Below are positions 25,846-35,798 of a stretch of 64,000 bases of DNA, one piece after another. The notes below the pieces were generated by a model. The model searched no databases, was not told the DNA's origin, and worked only from the letters and a program-made list of their open reading frames with translations. Positions within the stretch are counted from its first letter, which is position 1; the number at the start of each line of letters is the position of its first letter. Source of the stretch: Chitinophaga sancti (lineage in GTDB: Bacteria > Bacteroidota > Bacteroidia > Chitinophagales > Chitinophagaceae); contig NZ_CP139247.1 in the NCBI RefSeq assembly GCF_034087045.1, positions 7,590,001-7,654,000 of the forward strand. The letters run 5' to 3'. A program made the position numbers and the translations under genes.

Positions 25846-27267
25846 TTATGGATTATTGACAAGACCGGTACTTTGTTCTACAATCTTTTGTGGAAACCGT
25901 AGCACCAGCCGTTCGGGTCTGAGTGAAATTTGTGTGGAGGAACCATCTTCGTTATAAATGGTATGTACATATGATTTGCTGCTAAAAAGAGGATCTGTTG
26001 AAAGTCGTCTCATGTCAAACCAACGTGTTCCTGTTACCGCAAATTCCCTGGTTCTTTCGTCCAGGATAAAATTCAACAGTTTTATTTTATTTCCTGATAC
26101 GCTATCAGGAACTCCGGCGTCATTGATCGGCAGCCGTTTTTGCCGTAATGTCTCTACGTCTGTTTGAGCACCCACCAGGTCATCGAGCCGGCATGCACAT
26201 TCTGCACGTAATAAGTATAAATCAGGTACTACAACTCCGAAATCAAACGCGGAGAAACGGTTTTTTCTCAAGACGCCGCTGACGGGGTAAGAGGAGCCGC
26301 CATAGGTTTTATCTGTATAGAATTTCAGCCGGAAGTCCGAGGCGTCAAACAGGGCTGCAGCAGCCGGTGTTAATACCAATTCGTTATTGATGTATGACCA
26401 GTAACTGGTAGACCGCTTAACCAGCAGATCTTCGATATTCGCTGTCATAGGAGGCACAGCTGTACCGCCATACACACCATCATCCGCTGTAGCAGTTTGC
26501 AGATCATATAGTCCTACCGGAATTTTCGAATTGCTCATGTCGTTGATCGCGGCATTGAGCCAGGTCAGGCCATTCTGGTAGTTGCCCATAAAGACGTATA
26601 CCTTACCCAGAATACCTTCAGCTGCAGCCTTAGACATTCTTAATCTCGAAGTAGTTTGTGCAGGAAGATTCGGTATGGCAGCAGTCAGGTCATTGATGAT
26701 AAAATCATATACTTCTTTGACCGTGGCTCTCTTGAATGCTGTCTGGGTGATATCTGATGTGGTGATAATTGGAAAACCTAAATCGGTTGCTGAATTAGCA
26801 CTATAGGGCAATCCGAAGTAGTTGATCATTAAAAAGTAGGTCCATGCCCTGCCGGCCTGTGCCTCGGCTTTTAAAGATGCCTTCTGGATAGTGGTGCCAT
26901 CTGTCGCATTATCTACCTCATTAATGATCTTATTGAATTCATAAACATTCTGCATGGTAATCGTGAACTCAGGCGCATCGTCATTACGCTCATAGATCAC
27001 GTCATCCCACCGGAATAACCTTTGTGTGCGATAGTTGGCCTGTGTAAAGTAGGGCTCCATGGCAGCTACTTCATCACCCATCGGTACCTGCGCATTACTA
27101 TTAATGTAGATTACATATAGATTGTTCAGTAAAAGATCGTAGTCACTCAGCGACTGCGCGATCAATGATCCCTTTGGCTCCACTTCCAGGAAGCGGTTGG
27201 AACAGGAAGTAATGACCAGCAGTGAAATAATTAAAGCTATAATCTTTTTATTTATAATATAGTTCAT
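25846..27267 (-). CDS. SusD/RagB-family outer-membrane lipoprotein
   Basis: The ATG at 27267 is preferred over 27291: it follows the SusC stop by 10 bp and gives a lipoprotein signal MNYIINKKIIALIISLLVITSC with lipobox Cys. The mature protein of ~450 residues has SusD marks: FLEVEPKG near the start, TPR-rich N-half (AEAQAGRAWTYFLMINYFG) and a C-terminal DERTREFAVTGTRWFDMRR motif. SusD proteins cap the SusC channel and bind the nutrient at the cell surface. The ligand is not predictable. Confidence 0.95.
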   Translation of the reverse strand: MNYIINKKIIALIISLLVITSCSNRFLEVEPKGSLIAQSLSDYDLLLNNLYVIYINSNAQVPMGDEVAAMEPYFTQANYRTQRLFRWDDVIYERNDDAPEFTITMQNVYEFNKIINEVDNATDGTTIQKASLKAEAQAGRAWTYFLMINYFGLPYSANSATDLGFPIITTSDITQTAFKRATVKEVYDFIINDLTAAIPNLPAQTTSRLRMSKAAAEGILGKVYVFMGNYQNGLTWLNAAINDMSNSKIPVGLYDLQTATADDGVYGGTAVPPMTANIEDLLVKRSTSYWSYINNELVLTPAAAALFDASDFRLKFYTDKTYGGSSYPVSGVLRKNRFSAFDFGVVVPDLYLLRAECACRLDDLVGAQTDVETLRQKRLPINDAGVPDSVSGNKIKLLNFILDERTREFAVTGTRWFDMRRLSTDPLFSSKSYVHTIYNEDGSSTQISLRPERLVLRFPQKIVEQSTGLVNNP

Positions 27268-27277
27268 GAGATCTCTT

Positions 27278-30200
27278 TTAGAATTTGGCATTTATTCCTA
27301 CAGTGAAAGACTTTTGTCCGACCGGCATTGTCAGTACACCATTATTGGCATCCTGGAATTCCGGGTCAATACCATATTTATTCGCTTTCCAGAGCATGAT
27401 ATTGGAAACCTGCCCACGAAGTGCGATCTGTTCTGCGCGCAGTTTTTTGAGTATAAATGATGGAAGCGTATAACTTAAAGAAATATCTCTGAGTTTTACA
27501 TAAGCTGCACTTACCACATTGATATCGCCATAAGTATAGTAACTCACGTCACGGCGACTATAACTGGTATAGCTATCGGCTACATAAGAAGGAATATTTG
27601 TCCGCTTTTCATCTCCCGGAGTCTTCCAGCGATTCGCAAACTCACTGTGGAAATCGCCGCTGAACGAGCTATGTGTCGGATCGCCGGTATATAACAGGTT
27701 GCCTTCTCTTCTCATGACATGGCCCAGGTTGAAAACGGCGTTTGCGCTCAGCATCCAGTTACCGTAATTGAAGATATTGGTAAGACCTCCGTTCACAACA
27801 GGTTGTGTAGTGCCTTTGTATTGAACATCTGCCGTAGAGGATATGTACGGAGATTTCGTCAATGTACCATCCTTTAGTTTGATCTGCGGATCTCCCTCGT
27901 TGTCCAGCCCCATATATTGATAGGCAAAAACACTATATGCAGCATATCCCTTCACATAGCTCTGATAAATTCTCAGGTAACCTTCCGTGGTATTATAAGC
28001 AGAGGTGACATTTATGAGCTTGTTCTTGTTATAGGACATATTCAGCATAGTGCTCCATCTGAAAGATCCTCTTTTGAGGTTGTTGGAGGTCAGGCTGAGT
28101 TCAACGCCTTTGTTACTGAGGTCACCCACGTTACCGATAACGGAGGTATACCCTGTCAGTGCATTGACAGGCATATATCCCAGCAGGTTAGAGGTCGCTT
28201 TGTTATAAAGATCCAGTGTACCTGACAGCACGTTATTCAGCATGGAGAAATCCACACCCAGGTTGATTGTTTTGGTGCTTTCCCAACTCAGCTTTCTATT
28301 TGCCGGAGAAGATATATACAGCCCTGCGCCGTTAGGCAGGTAGGCGCTGGGATATCTCGTTAAAATATCAAAGGAAGCAGAGGTACCCGGACTAGGTGCA
28401 TTGCCCGACAATCCATAGGTGGCGCGGAAGGCAAGGTTGTTTAACCAGGCAGACCTGGAAAGGAAAGGTTCATCTGATACAATCCATTTTGCACCTACGC
28501 TCCAAACCGGTTTATTCTGTGCTGACTGATCCAGGCCAAACAGGTTGCTTTTGTCAATACGGAAACTTCCATTGATTGAATATTTTCTATTGTAGGTATA
28601 AGCACCATTAGCAAAGTAGGATCTGAACCTTGAAATTGATTCTGTCTGCGTAAAGTAGTTATCACTCAGCAGGCTGACGATGCCGTAGTTAGGAATAATT
28701 GTGCCGGCCACCCCAATCGTACTGAGTGTTTGGTAATCCAGCATGGAAAATGTCTGTAACTGCCGGTTATAACCACGCACCTGGGTGGTATTCGCCAGAC
28801 TTTGTTGTTCCTGCAATTCCTGCCCGGCAAGTATACTCAGCTGATGTAGTGCGTTATCCCAGCTATTGTTGTAATTCAACTGGTTTCTAACGGTCCAGGT
28901 TCGGCTGGTAGAATTGTTGGTGGCAAAGGAACCGCCGGTAGCAGGCAGGTAATAAACAGGGGTAGAACCGGCAGTAGGAGCTACTGTAAACTGAAGCAGC
29001 TCATATCGCATATTATAGCTTTTGATATCATCATAAGCTTCCCCCCTGGTACTACCATTGATAAATCCATAAGTACCAGAGAAGCTGAGTCCTTTTGTCA
29101 ATGAGATATTGACATTCAGTATATTCCTGGCATTCAGCTGGTTTGATTTCGTATATCCATAGTTCAATTCATCCAGTGGTATATAATCCAGGTTGATACC
29201 GCTTCTGTCCTGGTAGTCCTGCCTGATAGAGTCGCTCAGCGTACCCATATAAGGCATGGACAGGTTGTGGCCACCCGCATCTCTGAACAGCTGGTAAGGA
29301 TAGAACCGGGAATCAGCGGTAACAGGTCGCTTTGCGCTTGAGAGCGTATTGGTCAGGTCTGTGACCAGGTCGAAATGCACATGAGGACCGGCGGCAAACT
29401 CCTGCCTGAGATTAAGTTTGTACGTATTGGTATTGTTACCTGGCTGGTAGCCGGTATTCCGGGTATAGGCAAGGGAGCCATAAAAAGAATAGAGCTTGTT
29501 GCCGCCTGTTACCGAAATCGTTTGATTGGATAATAAGGCATTGGCATAAAGGAGATCTTTGATTTGTTTCCGGTTGTCAATGGCCGATAAGCTATCAAGA
29601 CTTTTGGTCGCCTGATCATTACTAATGATTCCTCTGTAGCGGTTGTAGAGGATCACCTCATGCGGCGGCATGCCGGAAAGAGGATAACTGGTCAGGGATT
29701 CCCAGGGATAGGTTTCCGGATCAAAAATTTCCTCCGCATTCTTAATGAAATCCCGGCTGTTCATACCGGGGTAATAGTTGGTATTAGGCTTTCCCTGGTA
29801 GTTCAGGAAGGCATCATATTGTACTCTTAGTCTTCCGCCGGTACTTCCTTTTTTCGTATTAATAACGATTACGCCGTTGGCTGCTCTGGCCCCCCATATA
29901 GAGGCAGCGGTTGCATCTTTCAAAACGGTCACGTCGGCTACGTCCTGTGGGTTGATGGTATTAATATCATTAATAGGAATACCATCCACAACATATAGCG
30001 GGTTCCTGTTAGTGCCATTGCCATATATGCCAAGTCCTGGTAGCACCTCCGTACCCACAGTGGTAAGACCTCTTATCAGAATGGGATTTTGTGAGGCGCT
30101 CGGGCTATTGTTAATGACTAAACCCGGCACCAGTCCATCTAACCGTTGCAGGATATTCACACTAAAAGATCGTTCATATACCAGTGACATGTCTGGCTTT

Positions 30201-30907
30201 CCGAAGGCGCCGGCGCTTCTCTCTTTTGGAAGTGTCTGATAGCCATTGGAAACAACAGCAATTTCGGTAAGCTTATTAATTTCAGCTTTCAGGACGATGT
30301 TTAGATAATTCGTCGATTCGCCAGTCACAATAATTTCCCGGGTCTGATACCCCACAAAGCTGATGATGATGACATCTCCTGATTTTAAACCTGATAGCGT
30401 AAATTCTCCGTTACCATCCGTCCCGATCACGTTGGGCGTTTTCCTGAGACGGATAGTAGCCCCTTTGAGTGGGGTACCGGTAGAATCCGTAATACGGCCC
30501 TTTAGTGTAATGGGCGGAATTGAAAAATCGACAGGTGCTGCGATATCCTCTTTCTTCCGGAACAATACGACATTGTTCTTAATTTCATAGGTAATGGGTA
30601 AACCGGACAGACAACTATCCAATACTTTTTCGATGGCGACATTGTTGCAGGAAAGACTGATCATCCTGGCATCTTTCAGTAAGTCTTTGCTGTAAAAAAA
30701 GTCATAGCCTGTTTGATGCCTGATTGCCTTCAGGACACTACTGACCGGGGTGTTCTTTACATTGATACTTACAGTCTGACCCATCGAACTGGCGCTGACC
30801 TGCATGACAGCCACCAAAAGCAGCATTGCGCTGAAATTCATAATTAGCAGGGATTTTTTGGCATGATGAATCCATCTGCCCGATTTCTTGGCAAAATTTA
30901 AATACAT
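27278..30907 (-). CDS. SusC/RagA-family TonB-dependent outer-membrane receptor with STN domain
   Basis: The 1209-residue protein has a signal peptide ending in QVSASSMGQ, an N-terminal STN domain (VSSVLKAIRHQTGYDFFYSKDLL), a carboxypeptidase-regulatory-like beta domain (ITLKGRITDSTGTPLKGATIRL), a plug with the SusC motif (GLTTVGTEVLPG, PLYVVDGIPINDINTINPQDV, VLKDATAASIWGARAANGVIVI) and a ~800-residue barrel. It imports an oligomer across the outer membrane using TonB energy. The STN domain passes ligand status to the FecR protein encoded next to it. First gene of the three-gene operon. Confidence 0.96.
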   Translation of the reverse strand: MYLNFAKKSGRWIHHAKKSLLIMNFSAMLLLVAVMQVSASSMGQTVSINVKNTPVSSVLKAIRHQTGYDFFYSKDLLKDARMISLSCNNVAIEKVLDSCLSGLPITYEIKNNVVLFRKKEDIAAPVDFSIPPITLKGRITDSTGTPLKGATIRLRKTPNVIGTDGNGEFTLSGLKSGDVIIISFVGYQTREIIVTGESTNYLNIVLKAEINKLTEIAVVSNGYQTLPKERSAGAFGKPDMSLVYERSFSVNILQRLDGLVPGLVINNSPSASQNPILIRGLTTVGTEVLPGLGIYGNGTNRNPLYVVDGIPINDINTINPQDVADVTVLKDATAASIWGARAANGVIVINTKKGSTGGRLRVQYDAFLNYQGKPNTNYYPGMNSRDFIKNAEEIFDPETYPWESLTSYPLSGMPPHEVILYNRYRGIISNDQATKSLDSLSAIDNRKQIKDLLYANALLSNQTISVTGGNKLYSFYGSLAYTRNTGYQPGNNTNTYKLNLRQEFAAGPHVHFDLVTDLTNTLSSAKRPVTADSRFYPYQLFRDAGGHNLSMPYMGTLSDSIRQDYQDRSGINLDYIPLDELNYGYTKSNQLNARNILNVNISLTKGLSFSGTYGFINGSTRGEAYDDIKSYNMRYELLQFTVAPTAGSTPVYYLPATGGSFATNNSTSRTWTVRNQLNYNNSWDNALHQLSILAGQELQEQQSLANTTQVRGYNRQLQTFSMLDYQTLSTIGVAGTIIPNYGIVSLLSDNYFTQTESISRFRSYFANGAYTYNRKYSINGSFRIDKSNLFGLDQSAQNKPVWSVGAKWIVSDEPFLSRSAWLNNLAFRATYGLSGNAPSPGTSASFDILTRYPSAYLPNGAGLYISSPANRKLSWESTKTINLGVDFSMLNNVLSGTLDLYNKATSNLLGYMPVNALTGYTSVIGNVGDLSNKGVELSLTSNNLKRGSFRWSTMLNMSYNKNKLINVTSAYNTTEGYLRIYQSYVKGYAAYSVFAYQYMGLDNEGDPQIKLKDGTLTKSPYISSTADVQYKGTTQPVVNGGLTNIFNYGNWMLSANAVFNLGHVMRREGNLLYTGDPTHSSFSGDFHSEFANRWKTPGDEKRTNIPSYVADSYTSYSRRDVSYYTYGDINVVSAAYVKLRDISLSYTLPSFILKKLRAEQIALRGQVSNIMLWKANKYGIDPEFQDANNGVLTMPVGQKSFTVGINAKF

Positions 30908-30963
30908 TTGTTTGGCTGGTTTGGTTGATTATACTCGTTTAATTCAAACTATTACTGGCTCTT

Positions 30964-30991
30964 AGCCGATTTGTGTTCCACCACAATCGGC
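30964..30991 (-). promoter_or_regulatory. Hairpin between fecR-like and susC-like genes
   Basis: An 8-bp stem AGCCGATT / AATCGGCT encloses 12 nt. Without a T-tract on the coding strand it is a weak terminator, perhaps allowing partial read-through. Confidence 0.4.
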
Positions 30992-31000
30992 TTTTCAGTA

Positions 31001-32173
31001 TTAGTCTTCTACTGTTATGGTTCTTCCATTAATAATAAAATGTACTTTACCTGATTTTTCTATAATATTTAATACATCTTCCAGACTTCGACTTCTTAAG
31101 ATTTCTCCCTCAAAAATTTCATTAGACCTGGTATTCCTATAGACGATTTTAACATCATACCATCTTGCGATATCGTTCATTATTTCCGGGAGGCTACCAT
31201 TAAATTTAAAGTACCCATCTTTCCAGGATATGGCTTCCTCAATGTCTACTCCATGCTTTATGTGCAGCTGATCGTCCATGTTGCTGGACTGGTCTCCCGG
31301 GGCCATTTGCAGCCGCTGTTGTCCGCTTGTTACCACCACAGCGCCCTTCACGAGCGTCGTCGTTACAGCCGGCGCATCGGGATAGGCCATGATATTAAAG
31401 GCAGTACCCAGTACTAATACTTCCTGGTTGCGGCAGGTGATCTTTAAAGGATGCTCACTGTTCCTGCTGACTTCAAAATATGCTTCACCTGAAAGTTCAA
31501 TATTCCTGTCCTGTCCCTCAAAAGGAAGATAGTAGGTAATAGTAGAGGAGGCATTTAACCATATATGGGTCTGATCCGGAAGTACGACCTGCCATTGTCC
31601 ACCGGCAGGTGTCCTGACCATATTGCGCTCTCTGCTGTTGCTGCTATGGGCATTTCCAGGAAGGTCATATATTATTTGTCCATTTGACAGTTTCTTAATC
31701 CGGCCTCCACCCTGGAGGGGAACATCCAGCTGTTTGATATTGTTCAGTACGATCGTCTGTCCATTCCCCGTGGTGAGGGTAGCCTGGTCGGTGCCGGGTA
31801 CTATTTGCGTGATTGATCCTGGTTGTTGCATGGGCAGGCTTTCCTTCCGGGTCATCCAAAACGCACCTGCGGCTATCATCACCAGGACGGCGGCAGCTAT
31901 TTTTAACGGCCACGATTTATAATACCGGAGTCCGGGCCTGTTTTCGTTTTTTATCAACAGTTCCAGGTGCTGATACACCTTTTGCAGGCGAATATCTGTA
32001 TCCTGCGGTTGGTAAGCAGGTGTATCTTCCTGTTGTAATTCTTTTATAATCAAGTCCTTAAGAAGGAGTTCTTCTGCCGGAATGTTGAAGTGGTCCAATA
32101 AGATGCTGATCTCTTCTTCTGTGCAATCATCATTGACATATCTTCTGAAAATTTCATGTAATGAAGATTCCAT
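31001..32173 (-). CDS. FecR-family anti-sigma factor
   Basis: At 390 residues it has a cytoplasmic N-terminal domain, one membrane helix (WPLKIAAAVLVMIAAGAFWM) and a periplasmic FecR domain (NMVRTPAGGQWQVVLPDQTHIWLNASS, GEAYFEVSRNSEHPLKI) with a C-terminal DUF4974-like secretin fold (PEIMNDIARWYDVKIVY). It would hold the divergently encoded ECF sigma factor and release it when the SusC STN domain signals substrate. Confidence 0.94.
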   Translation of the reverse strand: MESSLHEIFRRYVNDDCTEEEISILLDHFNIPAEELLLKDLIIKELQQEDTPAYQPQDTDIRLQKVYQHLELLIKNENRPGLRYYKSWPLKIAAAVLVMIAAGAFWMTRKESLPMQQPGSITQIVPGTDQATLTTGNGQTIVLNNIKQLDVPLQGGGRIKKLSNGQIIYDLPGNAHSSNSRERNMVRTPAGGQWQVVLPDQTHIWLNASSTITYYLPFEGQDRNIELSGEAYFEVSRNSEHPLKITCRNQEVLVLGTAFNIMAYPDAPAVTTTLVKGAVVVTSGQQRLQMAPGDQSSNMDDQLHIKHGVDIEEAISWKDGYFKFNGSLPEIMNDIARWYDVKIVYRNTRSNEIFEGEILRSRSLEDVLNIIEKSGKVHFIINGRTITVED

Positions 32174-32289
32174 TGAATGTTTTTTTATTAATAAACAGCA
32201 GATTCAAAAAACAATGAATGGTTTAGAAAAAAAATATTGGGCTACAGCAGCGGGAGTGAAAGACAGATTTTGGTAAAATATAAAATAAT

Positions 32290-32916
32290 ATGTTTTATGT
32301 TTGTCCATTCTCCATAAATACTTTGGAATTTATAGATATAAAATATCAGGAAGAGTTACTCATTCAGCTCAGAAATGGTGCCGAAACGGCTTTTAATGCA
32401 CTGTATCATGCTTATAGTAAGCCCATTTGGCTGAGAATTTTGCGTTTGGTAAAAGACAAAGATGTCGCAGATGAGTTACTACAGGAGGTATTTATTAATA
32501 TATGGAAGAACAGGCAGCAGATAGATTCGGAAAAATCTTTCAAGGCCTTCATTTATACAGTCGCCCAGAACCTGGTATATAATTACTTCCGGAAAAATGC
32601 GTCGGATTCCAATCTTTTGCAAAACCTGCTTTTACAGAGCTCTCAGCATTACCTGAATGTAGAGCAGCTCATGGAGGAGCGGGAGCTCAGGCGATTTTTG
32701 GATAAAGCGATAGACCAGTTGTCTCCACAACGTAAGCGGGCTTTTATATTATGTAAGGTAGAAGGACGTAGTTACGAGGAGGCCAGTAAAATAATGGGGG
32801 TTTCCACAGCAACTATCAATAGCCATATTACGCAGTCCCTGCAATTCTTAAAAGAATATACACTTAAGCATCTTAAATTTATTATCCTGATCCTGTTCAC
32901 GGGGTTGGATCGATAA
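32290..32916 (+). CDS. ECF-type RNA polymerase sigma-70 factor
   Basis: The 208-residue protein has sigma region 2 (AFNALYHAYSKPIWLRILRL, VADELLQEVFINIWKNR) and region 4 (QLSPQRKRAFILCKVEGRSYEEASKIMGVSTATINSHI). It is divergent from the FecR gene with a 116-bp shared intergenic region, the standard arrangement for SusCD regulation. The last residues (LILFTGLDR) run into an oppositely oriented gene remnant, so the natural C-terminus may have been altered slightly. The start may lie at a later Met or Ile; the conserved part begins near residue 20. Confidence 0.92.
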   Translation: MFYVCPFSINTLEFIDIKYQEELLIQLRNGAETAFNALYHAYSKPIWLRILRLVKDKDVADELLQEVFINIWKNRQQIDSEKSFKAFIYTVAQNLVYNYFRKNASDSNLLQNLLLQSSQHYLNVEQLMEERELRRFLDKAIDQLSPQRKRAFILCKVEGRSYEEASKIMGVSTATINSHITQSLQFLKEYTLKHLKFIILILFTGLDR

Positions 32917-33241
32917 TTTTATTATTGATGCGGCGCATAAGGTAGCCAGTTTGAAACAGTACAGGTATCACAGCAATATGTTCTACATTACAACTACTCA
33001 GTGCATTTTCGCCAATATGTACATTTTCCAGATCATATTCCTTGTTTTGCTTCATCATGTTCACCAACCAGGCAGGCGTACCTGTATGTAACCAATAATT
33101 CCTGAAATCACGACCATCCATATATTTCAATAAAGAAAATGGATTGTATACACGTTCAGCTTCTTCATGCCAGGCATAACCATTATACCATGATTTTAGC
33201 TTCCCTAAAAAATCAGGCTGATTAAATAAATGGGTTATGGA
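32897..33241 (-). pseudogene. Fragment of an AAA-ATPase/PD-(D/E)XK (DUF1703-type) protein
   Basis: The open frame without proper start reads KLKSWYNGYAWHEEAERVYN, PFSLLKYMDGRDFRNYWLHT, GTPAWLV and VIPVLFQTGYL, the mid-portion of the large Bacteroidota 'AAA family ATPase' proteins whose 5' half (P-loop) and 3' nuclease half are lacking. It is closed upstream by a stop at 33242-33244. It overlaps the 3' end of the sigma gene by 20 bp on the opposite strand. Confidence 0.7.
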
Positions 33242-33430
33242 TTAATGGCACCAAATGATTGCTATCAACATATCAACTCGCATATCTGATGCGTAATCTA
33301 AAATTAATTTGGGGAAAGGTCAATATAAAGATCCTTATTCGCTTTAAATGAATTAGTAGTTGTTGTTATGCATCCATATATTCCGCATTTATTTTAAGAT
33401 ATTACTGCTGCTCATCGCACAGAAAAACCA

Positions 33431-33655
33431 CTTGAAAAAAGAGAGATTACAAAGATATTTGATACTACACCTGAAAAGTGGTTACAACAAAAGCGTTTGG
33501 AGTAAGCGCACTATTTGATCTTAAATAAAAAACAACGCCCTTCAGAAGTATATCTAGCGGTAGAGTTTGAAAACCTATCTCACTTTTCCTTTGCGTTTAA
33601 GAAACAATATGGGCTAACACCCACTGAGTTATCTGAACAGCATCAGGATAATTAA
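33431..33655 (+). pseudogene. AraC-type DNA-binding domain remnant with in-frame stop
   Basis: One frame reads ITKIFDTTPEKWLQQKRLE, a TAA stop, AHYLILNKKQRPSEV and then FENLSHFSFAFKKQYGLTP-TEL. This is the second half of an AraC helix-turn-helix domain. Only the single stop (33503-33505) interrupts the similarity. No N-terminal sensor domain remains. Flanking bases 33245-33430 and 33656-33758 show nothing else. Confidence 0.7.
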
Positions 33656-33758
33656 GCCGTCCGACACGTTATATTCCCTTTTGACTACAACAATATGACT
33701 TTTGCATACAGTTGCTTTTTGAATACGATAGACCTTTACAGTATCAAAATCAGCAATC

Positions 33759-34538
33759 ATGCAGTTACAAAACAACACGATTCTCATTACAGGAGGAACC
33801 AGCGGGTTTGGCTATGAATTTGCATCCAGGCTTCTTGCTCTTGGTAATACCGTTATCATCACTGGCAGGAATGCAGTAAAGTTACAGGCAACAAAACAGC
33901 TGCTACCAGCTGTGCATACTATAGAAAGCGATGTGAGCAAAGCTGAGGATATCGCTCATTTATATGACGTAGTTACCAGGCAATTCCCCCGGCTGAATAT
34001 TATCATTAACAATGCCGGAGAGATGCGGAAGATGAGCCTGCAACAACCACGTGAACTGACGGATATTACCCGTGAAATAGAGATCAACTTAATGGGCCCT
34101 ATACGTATGGTACAACAGTTTCTTCCTCATTTGATAAAACAGCAAAACCCGGCTATCATTAATGTTACATCAGGTATAGCATTATCTCCCTTACCGGTAT
34201 CGCCTATTTACAGTAGCAGCAAATCGGGCCTGCGGGCATATACACAGGCCTTAAGAATGCAGCTAAGGAAAACCAATATCAAAGTAATTGAGTTGATCGC
34301 ACCCGGCGCTGCTACCCCACTGAATGATATTTTCATCCAAGAAGATGGTTTCAATGCGAAGTTATTGATGGACCCGGTAAAACTGGTTGATGTAGCTATC
34401 AAAGGCATACAAAAAGGGAAGGATGAAATATTCCCGGGGTTATCAAAAATGATTCGTATACTGAGCAGAATTGCTCCTAAATTCATGATTTCTCAACTAG
34501 CTGCCATGGGGGCATCCACCATGTATGGCAAAAACTAA
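33759..34538 (+). CDS. SDR-family NAD(P)-dependent oxidoreductase (DltE-like)
   Basis: The 259-residue protein has the Rossmann motif TGGTSGFGYEFA, NNAGE, and the active-site pattern Ser in NVTSGIALS with YSSSKSGLRAY (Tyr-x3-Lys). It lacks a signal peptide. SDR enzymes reduce or oxidise carbonyl compounds with NAD(P)H; the substrate is unknown. It overlaps the next membrane-protein gene by 14 bp, and an AraC gene follows, forming a three-gene unit. Confidence 0.93.
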   Translation: MQLQNNTILITGGTSGFGYEFASRLLALGNTVIITGRNAVKLQATKQLLPAVHTIESDVSKAEDIAHLYDVVTRQFPRLNIIINNAGEMRKMSLQQPRELTDITREIEINLMGPIRMVQQFLPHLIKQQNPAIINVTSGIALSPLPVSPIYSSSKSGLRAYTQALRMQLRKTNIKVIELIAPGAATPLNDIFIQEDGFNAKLLMDPVKLVDVAIKGIQKGKDEIFPGLSKMIRILSRIAPKFMISQLAAMGASTMYGKN

Positions 34539-34887
34539 CTTTATGAAGTTCATCACTATCGCACTCATGCTGATTTCCACATTCCTGACCTTTAAACACG
34601 GTTGGGATGCTTTTCAGCCAGCACAACCTGCGCAGGTAAAAATGATGACGGATTTAGGTATTAATGCTTCAATCGTTCCGTATTTCGGCGTGCTATTGTT
34701 GATTATAGGGGTCATGCTGTTTTTTCCCCAGACGTTTTTTATTAGTAATCTCGTAAATGCTATCCTCATTTTACTAATTATGGCATTATCCTTAAGAGGA
34801 GGAAATATAAAAATGGCATTGATAGAAATACCTTTTCTCACCTTACCTTTGGTACTGATCTGGTTAAAGTATCCGATTAAATTTTAA
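34525..34887 (+). CDS. Small four-helix membrane protein (DoxX-like)
   Basis: The 120-residue protein is almost entirely hydrophobic: FITIALMLISTFLTF, VPYFGVLLLIIGVMLFF, NLVNAILILLIMALSL and IPFLTLPLVLIWL. The length and helix spacing resemble DoxX-like proteins, but no diagnostic motif is clear. Translational coupling to the SDR gene and position before the AraC gene suggest a shared stress-response role (inference). Confidence 0.75.
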   Translation: MAKTNFMKFITIALMLISTFLTFKHGWDAFQPAQPAQVKMMTDLGINASIVPYFGVLLLIIGVMLFFPQTFFISNLVNAILILLIMALSLRGGNIKMALIEIPFLTLPLVLIWLKYPIKF

Positions 34888-34889
34888 CG

Positions 34890-35798
34890 ATGGCAAATAA
34901 TAAACCATACAGGATCAAATCTATCACTGAGATACACAGGTTACTCGGGTTACCCCAACCTCATCATCCGTTGATTGGCATGATTGACCTGAAAGGCTTA
35001 AAAATTGATACCAATATTGATAGCGTTGTATTTGATCTGTATGTGGTATCGTTGAAAAGAGGTTGTGATAAATTGCTCTATGGGCAGCAGAAATATGATT
35101 TTGACGAGGGGTTAATGGCGTTTATGGCACCCGGACAGATCATGCGCGGAGAAGATGATGGCGTACCTGCACAACTGGAAGGCTGGATGTTATTTATTCA
35201 TCCCGATTTTCTTTGGAATACCCCACTCGGCAAACAGATCAGGCAATTTGAATTCTTTGGCTATTCTACCAATGAGGCTTTATTCCTTTCAGAAAAAGAA
35301 GAGAACATTATCAATGGTATCATTGAAAATATCAAACTTGAATACAACTCCAATATTGACAAGTTCAGCCAGGATGTTATTATTGCCCAGTTAGGGGTAT
35401 TGTTTACCTATGCACAAAGGTTTTACGAACGGCAGTTCCTGACGAGAAAGATTACTAACAGTAAAATAATCGGGCGACTGGAAGAGGTATTGACAGCTTA
35501 TTTCAACAATGAAGAGTTGCTATCAAAGGGATTGCCGACTGTGCAATACATTGCCCGTACACTTAATATTTCAACTAAATATCTGGGGAGTTTACTAAAA
35601 CAACTTACCGGGCTAACTACGCAACAACATATTCATGAAAAGCTCATTGAGAAAGCCAAGGAGAAGCTGACCACTACAGACCTGACTGTGAGTGAAATCG
35701 CCTATGAGTTAGGTTTTGAGCATTCCCAATCATTTAGCAAGTTATTTAAAACAAAAACGAAGCAAAGTCCTTTAGCGTTCAGGTCTTCCTTCAATTAG
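34890..35798 (+). CDS. AraC-family regulator (subfamily A)
   Basis: The 302-residue protein has an N-terminal cupin-like ligand domain (KLLYGQQKYDFDEGLMAFMAPGQ, WMLFIHPDFLWNTPLG, FGYSTNEALFLS) and a C-terminal AraC domain (YIARTLNISTKYLGSLLKQLTG, IAYELGFEHSQSFSKLFKTKT). It is closely similar along its length to the regulators at 41167 and 61189. It begins 2 bp after the membrane-protein gene, so it is probably autoregulated with the SDR gene. Confidence 0.93.
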   Translation: MANNKPYRIKSITEIHRLLGLPQPHHPLIGMIDLKGLKIDTNIDSVVFDLYVVSLKRGCDKLLYGQQKYDFDEGLMAFMAPGQIMRGEDDGVPAQLEGWMLFIHPDFLWNTPLGKQIRQFEFFGYSTNEALFLSEKEENIINGIIENIKLEYNSNIDKFSQDVIIAQLGVLFTYAQRFYERQFLTRKITNSKIIGRLEEVLTAYFNNEELLSKGLPTVQYIARTLNISTKYLGSLLKQLTGLTTQQHIHEKLIEKAKEKLTTTDLTVSEIAYELGFEHSQSFSKLFKTKTKQSPLAFRSSFN

